A stretch of DNA of 64,000 bases from Ixodes scapularis. Its lineage: Eukaryota; Arthropoda; Arachnida; Ixodida; Ixodidae. The stretch lies in NCBI RefSeq assembly GCF_016920785.2, contig NW_024609857.1:6257189-6321188 (forward strand), read 5' to 3'. How positions within the stretch are numbered: the first letter of the stretch is position 1; every line of letters starts with the position of its first letter. The translations under genes were made by a program, and so were the position numbers. Shown here piece by piece: positions 21,661-33,095 of the stretch. The notes beneath the pieces were generated by a model. That model saw nothing but the letters and a program-made list of their open reading frames with translations. It did not search any database and was not told the DNA's origin.

Positions 21661-24600
21661 ATGCTCCAGTTATATTGGTACTTTATGAATCATATTGTTC
21701 TGCTAGAGTGCAACATTTTTTTTTTCTTTGTTGTTCACTTCGTCAACTGCCGAGCCAGGCACACAATACCCTTGGACACAATACCCGGCTCGCTAATGTG
21801 TTTTTGTAAACTTGCGTGACAAAAAATAACAATATTCAATGTTCAATGTTCAATATTAAATCGGCAATTCTGCAATTATCAACGCCTCAATTAAACAACA
21901 ATTTCCAGACAAAACCTGGGGGAGAAGAGATGTTAAAACATCTGACGCGTCTCAAGTGCAAACCAACATGTCCGATGTTGTCTGCCTTCTCTGTGTCGCA
22001 GATCACAACGTTTTGTTCATTGAAGGAAGTGCAATAATATGAATACTCGAGCCTGAGTTAAAAAGGATAACATTTGACACGTCAGATGTTGTAATGTGTC
22101 CCTTTTTTTCCCCTCGATCGTGAATGTTCTTTAGTACGTCTGTTTCGGGCATGTCTGGTTTACACGACTTCGTTTATACCATATTTGTTTTCCAGGAAAA
22201 TAGCCAGTGGCGTTCTTAAGGTTACTGAGGAAAAAAAAAGTAGGAAAAGACTAAGGCGTGATAAATTGTGCCAAAATGACGTGTACCATTTCGCAACATC
22301 GCAGTTCACAGCTCCCTGTCTTGTCTGATTCGTGCACCATTCAGTTCCAATACCGCTGTTTTAAATTTGAAGCATCCGTGCCCTGCACCGACACGAAGGA
22401 GCGAAGCTGATTTTACGAGTTTCTATTCACGTGTGCCTTGGGTTGAACGGCGCATGTCATTTTCGGAATTTACGTACCTGACCTGTTCTTGCCGGCTCAT
22501 TTATATCCATTTCTAAATCGAATCCTTGTGCAATTATTGAACGAAGCAGTTGCTAACATTGTATGACTTTGGCATGTAATCGTGCAACTGAGACCACTGT
22601 GTAAACCGGTGTGACCTTTTTTTAAACGTGCCTGGTGAACCGTCTACGCGGACGTAGATACATTCTTAAATTCTTTGAGAGTTAAAATATTTATTTATAA
22701 ATTTTAGGAAGAATAAACAATTGATGAATAAAAAACCTGTCTTCGCATCAGGCAGAAAAGAAAACAAACAAGACATGTGTCACTCTTGAGATTTTGTGGG
22801 ATTGGAAGAACTTGCATGGCGATCGCGACTGCCACAAGACGGTAAAGGTTCCACCCTTGAGATGAAACAACAACGTGTCGTATTTTGAGCAGTTATGGAG
22901 ATAACCAAATCAGGCGTCATAGGGCGGTATTCTAATGGATGAAACCAGGCTATCGTATAATCCAACCAAACGAAGCAAAAGATCGAAAAAAAAAAATGCC
23001 CAAAAGGCGAGGGGAGAGGAAAAGAGAGCAGTCTAACTACGATTTAATACGGAGACCCAACTCGTGACTCTTTCACCCCCATATCAAAACAAAATCGAAA
23101 GATAAAAAAAGAAAAGAATTAGGCAGCAATACAATGAGGTCGAACGAATCCGCGGCTTAGAGAATTTCCCCCCGCGCTTCCTTCCACCTCCGGGCGCAAA
23201 CGCCGAGCTGCCTCGGGGCCCGAACCTGCCGCGCACCCAAAGTCGAAATCCAAAACGTAAAGACAAAAAACAAGACACAATCCAATTCCCCCCCTCTTTT
23301 AACCTTCTATCAGTGCCATTCACAGGTTTGCGACGCACCAAGACCGAAGAAAGTAATAGAACAAAAAGTAAAATAAGCCAGGGAGAGAGTGGCACCAACC
23401 AACCCAGCGAGCAAACCGCAGCTGTGTAAGCTCTCCCGCTACGAATCAAAAAAGCAAAAAGAGAAAAAAAGGCGTAGCGTATCCGAACGCCGCTTTCGTA
23501 GTGAGACGGCAGCCGCGATCTTAATTACGTGCGGCGAATCGGCGCGGACGCCGGAAGCCTGGGCATAAAAGGACGCAGCGTCATCGACACCACCGACGTC
23601 GACGTCATCGCCGGCGCGACCAATCAGGAGCGCACCTGCTGCTCCCCCACCAGTGTTGCCCGGCCGGGACTGCCGCACGTGCGCCCCTGGCGGACTAACC
23701 AGGAACACGAGTCGAAATGGGCCCCCGATGCTGAGATGGGTTTTTAAGCACCTCTCCCTCGTCGGCTCGCTCCAAAGACCCCGCCGGTCCGCAAACACAG
23801 AGCGAGGGGACCGAGCACGGCTAATCCCGTGGCGGAACAGTAAGCACCTGCATTTTTTTGCCTGTGATCGGCTTGGGTCGTCATTACGGGCTAGTGTTCC
23901 GTACGAGTGTCCGCGCCGACTATTTGGAGACGCCGGTTCGATGATGCAAACGCGCGCTCGTGCAGGTGCTGGTTTTACTTCCCATGCCTCCCCTGTATAC
24001 TCCGGGTGTTATTTTGTTTCTGTCGAATGAACACGGGTGCAAATGCACAACAGTGCGCGATACAGTTGATGGGACAAAAACGACATCGGTGGTTTTTTTT
24101 GTGTGTGTTTTGCTTTTTTTACAGGGTATTGGCGGGTACCAAATTTTACCTGCCGGGTTAGTGCTCCGAAAGTTTCCCTGCGCAAACTAAATTACTTATC
24201 TCTACTTGTAAATTGTGATACCCATTTTTCAGCTATAAGACAATGTGTAAGAAACATTGTAGAAGTCACAATCTCCACCTGGTAATCTGCTCGGAACTCT
24301 CGATTATAAATAACAGTGTAATAACGTAAATATTCGACCCTTGTAACGAGCACTGAAAGTAGTCGGAAGCTTCGTTGTTCATTTGCTCCGCTGAGTTCTC
24401 TTCCCAAAGACACGGGTGCGATGCGGAGGTGCGACCCCTGCAACGTTGACAACGCGATTTTGTGTATCTTGCTTTGCCGCAGCGCATCTACGTGTTAGGA
24501 AAAACGCACTTCCTCGGAAGGATACGGAGCGCGCAAGCAAGTACTGTATTGACAATATATATATATATATATATACGGAATTGTCTGCTGTTCCTGTAAA

Positions 24601-24861
24601 ATCCTATACCTCGTATAAAATTCTAAAAATAAATGACTGACTATAATGCAAAACATAGGGTAGGCAGCAATGTCCTGGCAAGCTGTGTTCATTATAGGTC
24701 GTGATTTTTTTTCTTATTTTTTTAAAGGAGTCTTTAGACATTTGTGGTGTTTCGACCAAGTGAAGCTGGGCTGCTCTTCAGCTAAGTTTTCATGTATATC
24801 TCTTAGTTGACTTACCACATCAAAGCCGAGTACTTGGTGCTTTCTAGCATACGATACCTAA
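21661..24861. other. intergenic, no gene recognised
   Basis: Mostly AT-rich. 23500-23960 is GC-rich, with a possible TATA-like GCATAAAAGG at about 23565. Such a block could be a promoter or a solo LTR, but no LTR boundaries or duplications were confirmed. A short TA repeat lies at about 24557-24574. Confidence 0.35.
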
Positions 24862-26487
24862 AGGCTTTGTCACACTGAGGCAACACGACGGCAACAGCAA
24901 CACAACATGTTGTCCAACAGTCGGTAAACTTGTTGCTCGCTCCCCGTGTTGTCCGACAAACCTGTCACATTGCGGCAAAAGCAGCACAACATAGACGACA
25001 ACGAAAATGTTTCCTCGGTATGAGAGCTTTCGGCAACAAAAGCAGCAGCAACTTGTGTTGGACAACGTATATGTTGCCCTGATCACTGGCTGGGCAAATT
25101 TCGGGCCGGAAACACGACAACACAAATAGCTTCAATGGCAGAGCTAGTTCCCTATAAACTTACTCGAATAAAGGCTTGGAAAACGTTATTCAACAATAAG
25201 TAAGGCTCGCGTGCAGCTAAAATAATTTGATAAATGATTTTACAGCATAATTATGGAAAGCGATTGTCTAAATGGTCGCAGCTACGGTCGTGAGCGCTCA
25301 GACTGGTGTTGAAATTATAACTGCCGAGCGACCAGCTCAAATGGACCTTTTCGGAGAAGCGTTCTGCGCACGCGCGAGCGCCCGATGCCAAGCGGTGGAA
25401 GTCGGAACGAAAAATTAAGGAAATTCGAAAGGAGGCTGTATATCAGCGAGTAGAACACGTAACTGCAGCATATATATATAATTGTGTTACACAAAAAAAG
25501 AATGTCGACGGAAAGGAAAACACGACGTTTGGGTGGACGCCACGGATGCCCCTCTTTAAAGTCGCGTTGGGCAGGCGCCGCTGCTCAGAGAGCGAAGAAA
25601 CTCGTAGCGTAGCTCCCATTATCGATTGGTAGCACAGGTAGGTCACTTCCGTGATTTTTAGTTCGTGCAGCCACCGCCTGGTGCCGTCGGTATATGGAAA
25701 AGGTCCATTACCGCTAGTAAAATAAAATGGCATGCCTACTAACCCGCTGATAAATTGTAATAAAAACTAAACCAGAACAACCGCTACCAGACACCTGAAT
25801 TGTTTACAAAAATACCCAGGACGTTTTGGGGAATGAAGCGATCACATAGCAGGTGCCAGGAGGTAGGCAAATAGACAGCGTTGAAAAAGATTTGTTACGC
25901 AGATTGTCGGAGTTTTTAAGCACTGTCAGTTCACCTCAACACCGCGGTACAAAAGACGTTTTGGTGTTGTGCCGGTGCTAACTCAATTTTACAGTAGAAA
26001 TCGGAATTGCATGAAAGAAAGAATCGGACAGAAACAATTCAAACGGTGGCGTAAATTCCGAACACATATCGGCGATTTCACTTTCTTCGGTTAGGGCTAT
26101 CTGCTTTGTCAACAAATAAAAAAGCATTTTAAAAAAAAAAGTGGAAAATATTCTCCGTGTCAAGTTTTTTAATCACAGTCAGTGGTTGATGTCGTCTCGT
26201 GGTAATGTCCGGCTCTTCGAACGCACTAGCACTTTGTAGAGTCACATTTCCAGCGACGCCGCGACGCACATGAACGAAGGTAAACAATCAAGATGGCGGA
26301 GTGTTCCCCGTGTTGTCCCCGCCGTCAGCGCGGTGTGACAGCAAATCGACGAACACGGTGCGGGCGAACACAACATGTTGTCCCGCTGTTGTTGTTGCCG
26401 CGATGTGAGAGGGTCGCCGGCAACAGCATTTCAAATTGTTGCCGGACAGAGTAGTCCGACTGTTGCCTCAGTGTGACTGGGCCTTAA
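24859..26487. mobile_element. PIF/Harbinger-like non-autonomous DNA transposon
   Basis: The inverted ends are AGGCTTTGTCACACTGAGGC on the left and, reading inward from the right, AGGCCCAGTCACACTGAGGC. The 3-bp duplication TAA flanks both sides (24859-24861 and 26485-26487), giving an element of 1623 bp (24862-26484). TWA duplications and GGCC-type ends fit PIF/Harbinger. Subterminal regions are rich in CAACA/TGTTG motifs on both sides. No transposase or Myb-like ORF was seen inside. Confidence 0.8.
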
Positions 26488-28300
26488 GGTTTCGCTAGAA
26501 TCCACCACAAAAGTTCGAAGATATATCTTGAGTTGGATTAACTGTAGGGCTACAATACACCAAGAAATAAACTCACGAAGAGGGAGAAGCTGCACTTTGG
26601 CCATCCAAAAAACGATCAAGCACCTCGAGCTCAAAGGGTCTGGAAATTAAGTCCTGCCAGGAGAATGTGAGTCTTGCTCAACATTTGTTGGCAAAGTTAA
26701 TTAAGCTCCCACCAAACTATCACTACCAAACTACACTAAACAACGTGTTGCGGAACGAGATGAAACGTCCGTTAGTTCGAAGAAGCCTAAAAATGATATA
26801 CGAGTTTTTATCTCAAGAACAGTAATATTTTTTTTTTTTTTTTTTTAAGTTCGGGTCTTCGCGAAGTGCTGCTAATTATATGAATTTAAGATCAAACAGA
26901 AGAACTACCGTTTTTCTTTTATCAATCAAATCTTGTAATACCCATTTCGCCCAACACAAAAAAAATACGTGTAAAAAAAAATATAAGGTGTCAATTGGTA
27001 TTTCTTGTCGGTACGTTCTTGTCTTTTTGCGAAGTGGATATCTGTTTGCAACCAAGTAAATAAAACAAGCAGAAAAGATATGGGAATATAACATTTGGGG
27101 CACCAAATCGCATAAAACAATGTCGCTCTGTGAATTCTGACAGGGTTATTTGGAAGAAAATACTTAAGAAACCAGAGAAGCTTCTCCAAAGCCTTTATTA
27201 GCGTCAATTAATACGAAGACAAAAAACAGGCACCCGGTCGAGAAGCAGTGAACAGCGCTAAAATCAGGGGCGGCCACATTTTCCTGATCTACGAGTTACT
27301 ATAGCGTATTCTTAGATGCGCGTTTTATTGCAGTTAAGTGTTCGAACTTATTATTGTGTCAGGTAATAGTCGCTTCACACATGAGCAGTTTGAACTCGTT
27401 CCAGGGAAACTTGCCCCACTCCGATGATACCACTCCAGATCATTAGAAATCGAGGTGCATGCTTTGAATGCATGTTGTCATCGTCCCACAGGCATCTTGT
27501 CAAGAGCCACTTACATGGAACAAAAAATAAACGCAGAGGAAATAGTTAGACCGCAGAAAAGCTCCTACAAGTCTATACTGCACTAAGACAGAGACACTGT
27601 CCGTATGTCTGACCTTTGCAGTGTCGCATCCTATGGTTCAGTACAGATGAATTCTCGACGACAAACTTCCACTGTGAGTTAAAAATCTCCAATTGTAATG
27701 TACATTGTTAAAAAAAAACTATGGTGGGGACTTTTAGAGCAATATTCATCACATGCAGCTAAAGATGTTACAATAAAATCATCAGTGACAAAATCCAAAC
27801 TCAGACCCTGCCCCTTATTTTTGTTTTGATAGCTTGCACTCAGAAGTTGCTGCATACATTTTAGTGTCCCGCGATGCACTCTGAACACCAGTCATTCATC
27901 CATCTTTTAATCGGCTTAGCCAATAAGAATGGTGAGCAAATCGCGGCCCCAAATTCACGCAGTGTCAATGGCAAAAAAAAAAAAAAAAGCGTCCATTCTT
28001 CCTGTTACTTCACATTGCCATCACGTCATGATACCAATCGCTCTTGTCTGCGGTCAAGCCGATCAAAGCAAGGCCAATTCTCTTGCTCAGAGTGAATCGC
28101 GATGCGGTAATTTGAGACGAGCACTGGTCTCCTTGCCATCTTGTTGTAGGTGCACCAAGTTTCTTACCGAAATGGGTGCAACAAGCACCAATCTTTTAAC
28201 ATTCTCCTTATAACTATTTTTTTTTGTACGTACAACGTCGAGGTATTAGAATCTAAGAAGCGTAAACACGAGCCACACATTTCCACAATAGATGTATATG
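26488..28300. other. 3' flank of brachyury
   Basis: An AT-rich region between the Harbinger-like element and the brachyury stop codon. It probably contains the 3' UTR of brachyury on the minus strand. No other gene is seen. Confidence 0.4.
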
Positions 28301-28821
28301 TCACGACGGCGGTGTCGGAGGGCTCCAGCGATTTCCGTCGGGAGATGTCGCCATCGAGGCCACTGGAGATACACAGTTACCGTAGCCATCCCCGATGTCC
28401 TTGACGAGTTCGCACGGCCTGCAGCACTCCTCCCTGATGCTCACGACCGACGCTACGGCCGAGAAGCCTCCGTTGCTTGGGATGTAAGGAAACGCGTGGC
28501 TGAAGTGTCTGCGTAGCACCGCCGCCTCCTGGTGCTGCTGCTGCTGCTGCTGCTGCTGCTGATGCACAGGTCCTGGTAACTCTGGCCTAGCTGCGACCGC
28601 GCCATCGGGGCTATGGATTTCGTGAGGATTCGGCACGCTCGGAGGCGTCCACGGGTGGCTACAGGACGTTCCCTGGGTTCGGTCTTGGCGCTGGCGCCAG
28701 GAGAGAGGGAACTGGTTCTGCAGGTCGGTGCCCAGGTCTGGCTTGTTGTCGGATGGCGGGCTGTCGGGACTCACTACTGGGTCTTGCAGACTGTCGGCTA
28801 CGGGAGCGCTGAGGGCTCGGC
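28301..28821 (-). CDS. T: brachyury, last exon (C-terminal transactivation region)
   Basis: The acceptor is ATGTCCTCAG at 28822, and the exon ends at the TGA 28303-28301. It encodes about 173 residues that are Pro-, Ser- and Gln-rich, including a run of nine Gln from a CAG tract (28537-28560). It finishes RWSPPTPPS, which fits the WTPVSPPS-type terminus of brachyury proteins and supports this being the true last exon of the same gene. The phase (two bases completing a GGC codon) matches the exon ending at 39319. Outside the poly-Gln and the terminus the exon is low in recognisable motifs, as is usual for this region of T-box proteins. Confidence 0.85.
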
Positions 28822-29029
28822 CTGAGGACATTGATTAAAGAACGCAATTTGATTGATAAACCGCAAGGTGACAACTATTAAAGTAACCATGATATGTTTT
28901 CGGGTTGGCGTTTTACTAACTGCATATCACCAGAACCAAAGCCTCCTCTTCGAGAACGTAAATGTATCATGCCAGACATTTGATTTCCGTTGAAAAATTG
29001 CAAAATCTAAAAGCGGTCTGTCTCTCTCT

Positions 29030-29050
29030 TTATATATATATATATATATT
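29030..29050. repeat. TA microsatellite
   Basis: A short (TA)n tract of about 20 bp inside brachyury intron 4. Confidence 0.85.
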
Positions 29051-32000
29051 CCCCTTCATCAAGCACTCCAGTTTTTTTTGTGTGTTTTTTGTGATTCCGT
29101 TCCGGTCGAAACGGCAGTACCTCCGGTCACAAAACACTGCAGTCGAATGAGGCTCGCAAACTAAAAGCGAAAATATATCCGTTGCTTCCTGTCCTAGCAG
29201 TATTTAATGGGTATGTGAAAATGCTGTAGTGGTTCCCTAAGAATATTAAGGTAATTCGCGTCACATATTGATTACAACTAAAAAAAAGAAGTTTTTTTGT
29301 TTTTTTTTTGCATAAGTGTGCATAAGTGTTTGCGTAAGTGTGTGATGGCGATGAATAATTGTTGCGAGGAATAAATCAGGGAGCACATATCCTGTTTCTT
29401 TATGTATTCTGATCTAGACAGCATCTTATTGACGTTTGTAAAAAAACGCAAATATATCCACTTAATTACCTATTAATTTGTTTACCGGACAGTGGAGACA
29501 CACCAAATATCAAACTGTTCGCGAAGGTTCATCGGATAAGAGCGTCGATACCCTCTCACACGCATTTTTCAAGCTCCCCAAACTCCCGGAGGCGCAGTAT
29601 CTCCGCATAAACCCCGCTCACGTCTCTGTCCCATACTTGCACCGCTTCGAGGCGCTGCTGCCGCTTCCACCGCCACGCAAGCATACCCTGACGTCACCAA
29701 CAGCCACAGGTGACGGCGTTGGGTGGAGCACCGCGTCCGCCTCACCGCCGCACTCGTCGCGCAGTTGGCGCAGTTTCGAACACAGCAAGCACCGTACGCT
29801 ACCGCGGCAGGGCGCCGAGATCCCCGTGGTGTATAATACCTGGTGTACGGCGGCGGCGCAACCGGGCCCGCCTGTGCACACAGATCTCGAACAGGGCCAC
29901 CTTGGGGAGCGGCTTCTCTTTTCCTCTTCAAGGCGCGTGTTTAGGCGGCGCAAACAAGCCGCTTCAGCGTCCGCGGCCCGGCGCGGCGCCTCTGATCTCG
30001 GCAGCGTCCCCCGCCGACACAACAGCGCCCACCACTCCGGGGCGGCATCCGACCAAGAGCGGCTTCCGACAAGGCCCTCTTCATACGCTCCAACTCGGGG
30101 GATTCAGCCGTCGAGACGCAACTCGTAGACGTTGGACAAAAGTGGTTCCGCGTGGCTCCGCGCCGCGGAACCCTCCCGATGCCGCCGCGTTCTCCTGTAT
30201 ATATGCCTTCCGTATTGGTCATCCGCGTTGGAGACGCGTTGTCCACTGCACGTATCACTCTGCGCGTTTGTTTATCACTACTGCGCGAATCGCGTTAAAA
30301 ACCTCGGGCTAGCGGGATTTTTAACGCGATTTCTCGTCCGGCGGAAACATCAGACGTCTATTGGGGCCGGCTAACGTTTTTCCCGCTATCTATAAACTTC
30401 CGCCAAACGAATTACTTCAAAAGTTCCCGGTGTAGTCGAGCACCGATCATTAGGAATATTTAGTAGATGTGTTCCTGTACTCCGATAGTAATACCAGCCG
30501 ATAAGGATACGATGAAGGCGCCAAGGCCTTCCGCGCAAGGACAGGTAATATTGCTGTCGAAACGCAAAAAAAAAAAAAAAAAAAAACTGTCAATTGGCGA
30601 GAAAGGTGATCGGCATCATCATGCGGTCTCGGTTGCAAAAAAGGTTTGCGTTCCTTAAAGGGACAGGGTATTAACGCTGGACATTGTTTTTATTTTTGTA
30701 CGTGACATTTGAGAGGCTAGCTACCCAAAACACAATTTGCGGCTCAAAATTCGATTTTTTTTTTTCGCCCGAAAACCGCCGATCGAGAACTGGCCGGTTT
30801 GAGTCGCACTCACTGTCTTCACTGCGGTCACGTGCCGTTCAAAGACAATCACCAAATATTATCAAAGTTGTAGGTCATCGAAGGAGCACAGATAATATTA
30901 AAAATACAAGAAAATATGTGACCCATTTTTTCTTCTACAAAGCTGCAAATACGTTAATAACAATAATAAAAAAATTAAAAAAAAACTTTCAGCCTGGCTT
31001 GCCGATTGCAAGTCGGCATGCCAGGGTGGAAAGGCTCATAAGGTTGCCGCCATCTCATTTGTTTGCTGTCGGACACGATACTGCGGAAACTAGCCTTTAA
31101 CAGCTCCGCTGTGAAAATTGCAGTGCCGGAAGCGCATGCACAGCGTAATTCTCAACATGGCATCGTATCGCAGGAGCAGCCCCGGAGCTGCTGCAGGCTA
31201 GAGGCGTGGACGAAGCGGCGTTTCACAGGCAGCGATTTTGCTCGCAGGGCGGCGCTATTCTCGCCATCGCGGCGCTTCTGGCCAACTGCAGCGGCAGAGC
31301 GACGCGGTTCTAGAAGGTGGGAAATTTTTCGCGGCGGCAGAGCGGCAGCATCTCCACTGGCCATTCACGGCGCGGCGGAAAACCACGTAACAAGAGGAGA
31401 AGCATGGCGGGAAAGCTCGCGCATAGGATGGTGTTTTCGCGTTTTTCAAGCAGGCGACATGCAGAGAAAGTGCGCAAGCGACTGGTTTTCTGTTTTCTGT
31501 TCTCGCTGTCATTGGTGCTTGTAGCTTTTTTTGCTTCGGTGGTCGCGTCGGAACTGCTCGGGAAATTGAGGAGGGAATTGTTCTCCCCTTCCTCCGAATA
31601 TTTTGCAAGGATTGTCTGAAATGTTCGGGCCTATCCTGGTTTGGGACCGAATGCACCCCCTGCCCCACAGTTCCGACACCGTTGGCCTTGGAACTGTGCT
31701 TGCAAAGTGAAGTTCCCCTTTCCTCTTCCCATTTTTTTTTTTTTTTTTTTTTTGTGTTTGAGAATTTTTTGTGTTGTCGTCTTTCGCCTCCTTTTGAACA
31801 CATATCCCCATGCATACCTCCATTTCGGAGACGGCCATATTTGTTGCAAAGTCTTTCCAAATTTCCAACCGAGGTTTCACCCTCCGCGACAACAAACTTT
31901 CCGATTTTTTTGCGTTTTAAATTGTTTTTGTTTCAGTGGGTTCGGCACTCGCCGACAAGATACCATGGCTAAACCATGCATTCTTTTCTATCAGGTCATC

Positions 32001-32255
32001 CCCATGTTGCTGTTGTGCACGGAACCCGGCTCTTCTGATAGCCGTAAGGATCGCACCATCAAGGCAGACTACGGAGCCTTCGAAGGGAGCAGCATTTGCG
32101 GCCTGTCATCGCATCTGGAACAGCGACACGTGCCGGAACTGGAAGAAACGCCTTTCTGCAAACCTTCGTCAACAACAGCGCTGCAAGCGGTGCCCATAAG
32201 AGCCAAGCCAGACAGGACGCACGCCAGTGGGTTCGGCACTCGCCGACAAGATACC

Positions 32256-33095
32256 ATGGCTAAACCATGCATTCTTTTCTATCAGGTTAGTTGGAAAAGG
32301 GTACTTAAGTCGTTTAGAACTAGTAATCGCTTTTTAGTTGTTGTGCCGAGCCCACAGTGTTGTTTTCTTCTGATGAAGTGTTGTGCATGTGTCTTAAATC
32401 TTCTTGTTTGTGGTGACGTTGAGTCAAACCCAGGGCCAACTGATCACGAGCTATTGATAAAAATTAGTGCTAATGTAGACACACTCCTGAAGCGTACTAA
32501 TGGTTTAGAGGAAAAATTAGAGAACTTGTCCGCTAGGGTTACGTCAAACGAAGACCTCATAAAGGCCCAGGCAGAAGAATTTCAAAAACATGTTCACACT
32601 CTGGAACAAAAAATTGATGATCTCGAAAACAGAGAGCGTAGAAATAACTTAGTGATATATGGACTAAATGAGCCTTCAGATGAAAATCCGTCTTCACTAA
32701 ACGAAAAGGTACTCACAGAAATATTCGAACAAAAATTAGAAGTAACGATAAACACTATCGAGCGCATTCATCGCCTAGGAAAGCCTCGCAGAGGCTTCCA
32801 ACGTCCCGTCATACTCAAACTTATGGATTACCGAGAAAAGCAGGTAATACTTCAAAATGCAAGAAAGCTGAAAGGCACGAATATATCTATCGGTGAAGAC
32901 TTTTCATTTCGGGTACGCTCCATCAGAAAGCTGCTTTGGGGCAGCTCGCAATCTAACAGGGAAAAAGGTGATAAGGTGTATCTGTCCTACGATAAGCTGA
33001 AAATAAACGGCGAAGTTTACATCTGGGATCACCAAAAAAATGATAAAGTAAAACTTGGGCAGAGTAGCCATCCTCTGTCCGATACCGCCGCATGA
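32256..33095 (+). CDS. LINE ORF1 protein with N-terminal 2A peptide
   Basis: A 279-residue ORF starting at ATG 32256. Residues about 27-52 are hydrophobic and Cys-rich. Residues 54-61 read DVESNPGP, the consensus 2A ribosome-skipping motif D(V/I)ExNPGP, preceded by LLVCG. Skipping would release a leader of about 60 residues from the rest. Residues about 65-130 form a heptad-rich coiled coil (ANVDTLLKRTNGLEEKLENL). They are followed by RRNNLVIYGL and an RRM-like region typical of L1/CR1-type ORF1 nucleic-acid chaperones. The frame stays open upstream to 31641, and an earlier in-frame ATG lies in the duplicated segment at 31965, so the start is uncertain. The ORF ends at TGA 33093-33095, in frame with ORF2. 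Confidence 0.85.
   Translation: MAKPCILFYQVSWKRVLKSFRTSNRFLVVVPSPQCCFLLMKCCACVLNLLVCGDVESNPGPTDHELLIKISANVDTLLKRTNGLEEKLENLSARVTSNEDLIKAQAEEFQKHVHTLEQKIDDLENRERRNNLVIYGLNEPSDENPSSLNEKVLTEIFEQKLEVTINTIERIHRLGKPRRGFQRPVILKLMDYREKQVILQNARKLKGTNISIGEDFSFRVRSIRKLLWGSSQSNREKGDKVYLSYDKLKINGEVYIWDHQKNDKVKLGQSSHPLSDTAA
32412..32438 (+). other. 2A ribosome-skipping motif
   Basis: This codes for GDVESNPGP. The predicted skip is between Gly (codon 32433-32435) and Pro (32436-32438). All consensus positions of the D-x-E-x-NPGP motif are present. 2A-like sequences near the N-terminus of ORF1 are known from some non-LTR elements, including trypanosome L1Tc and sea urchin CR1-like elements. Activity here is inferred from sequence only. 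Confidence 0.88.

Noticed and set aside
23500..24030. Solo LTR or promoter
   Set aside because: GC-rich with a TATA-like string, but I could not find LTR termini, a primer-binding site or a target duplication.
29478..30312. Overlapping ORFs of 200-216 residues in brachyury intron 4
   Set aside because: Both strands are open because of high GC. No domain, and it lies within an intron supported by in-phase exon joins.
31641..32255. Long N-terminal extension of LINE ORF1
   Set aside because: The frame is open but crosses poly-T runs and the duplicated 5' segment. The ATG at 32256, next to the 2A region, is the more natural start.
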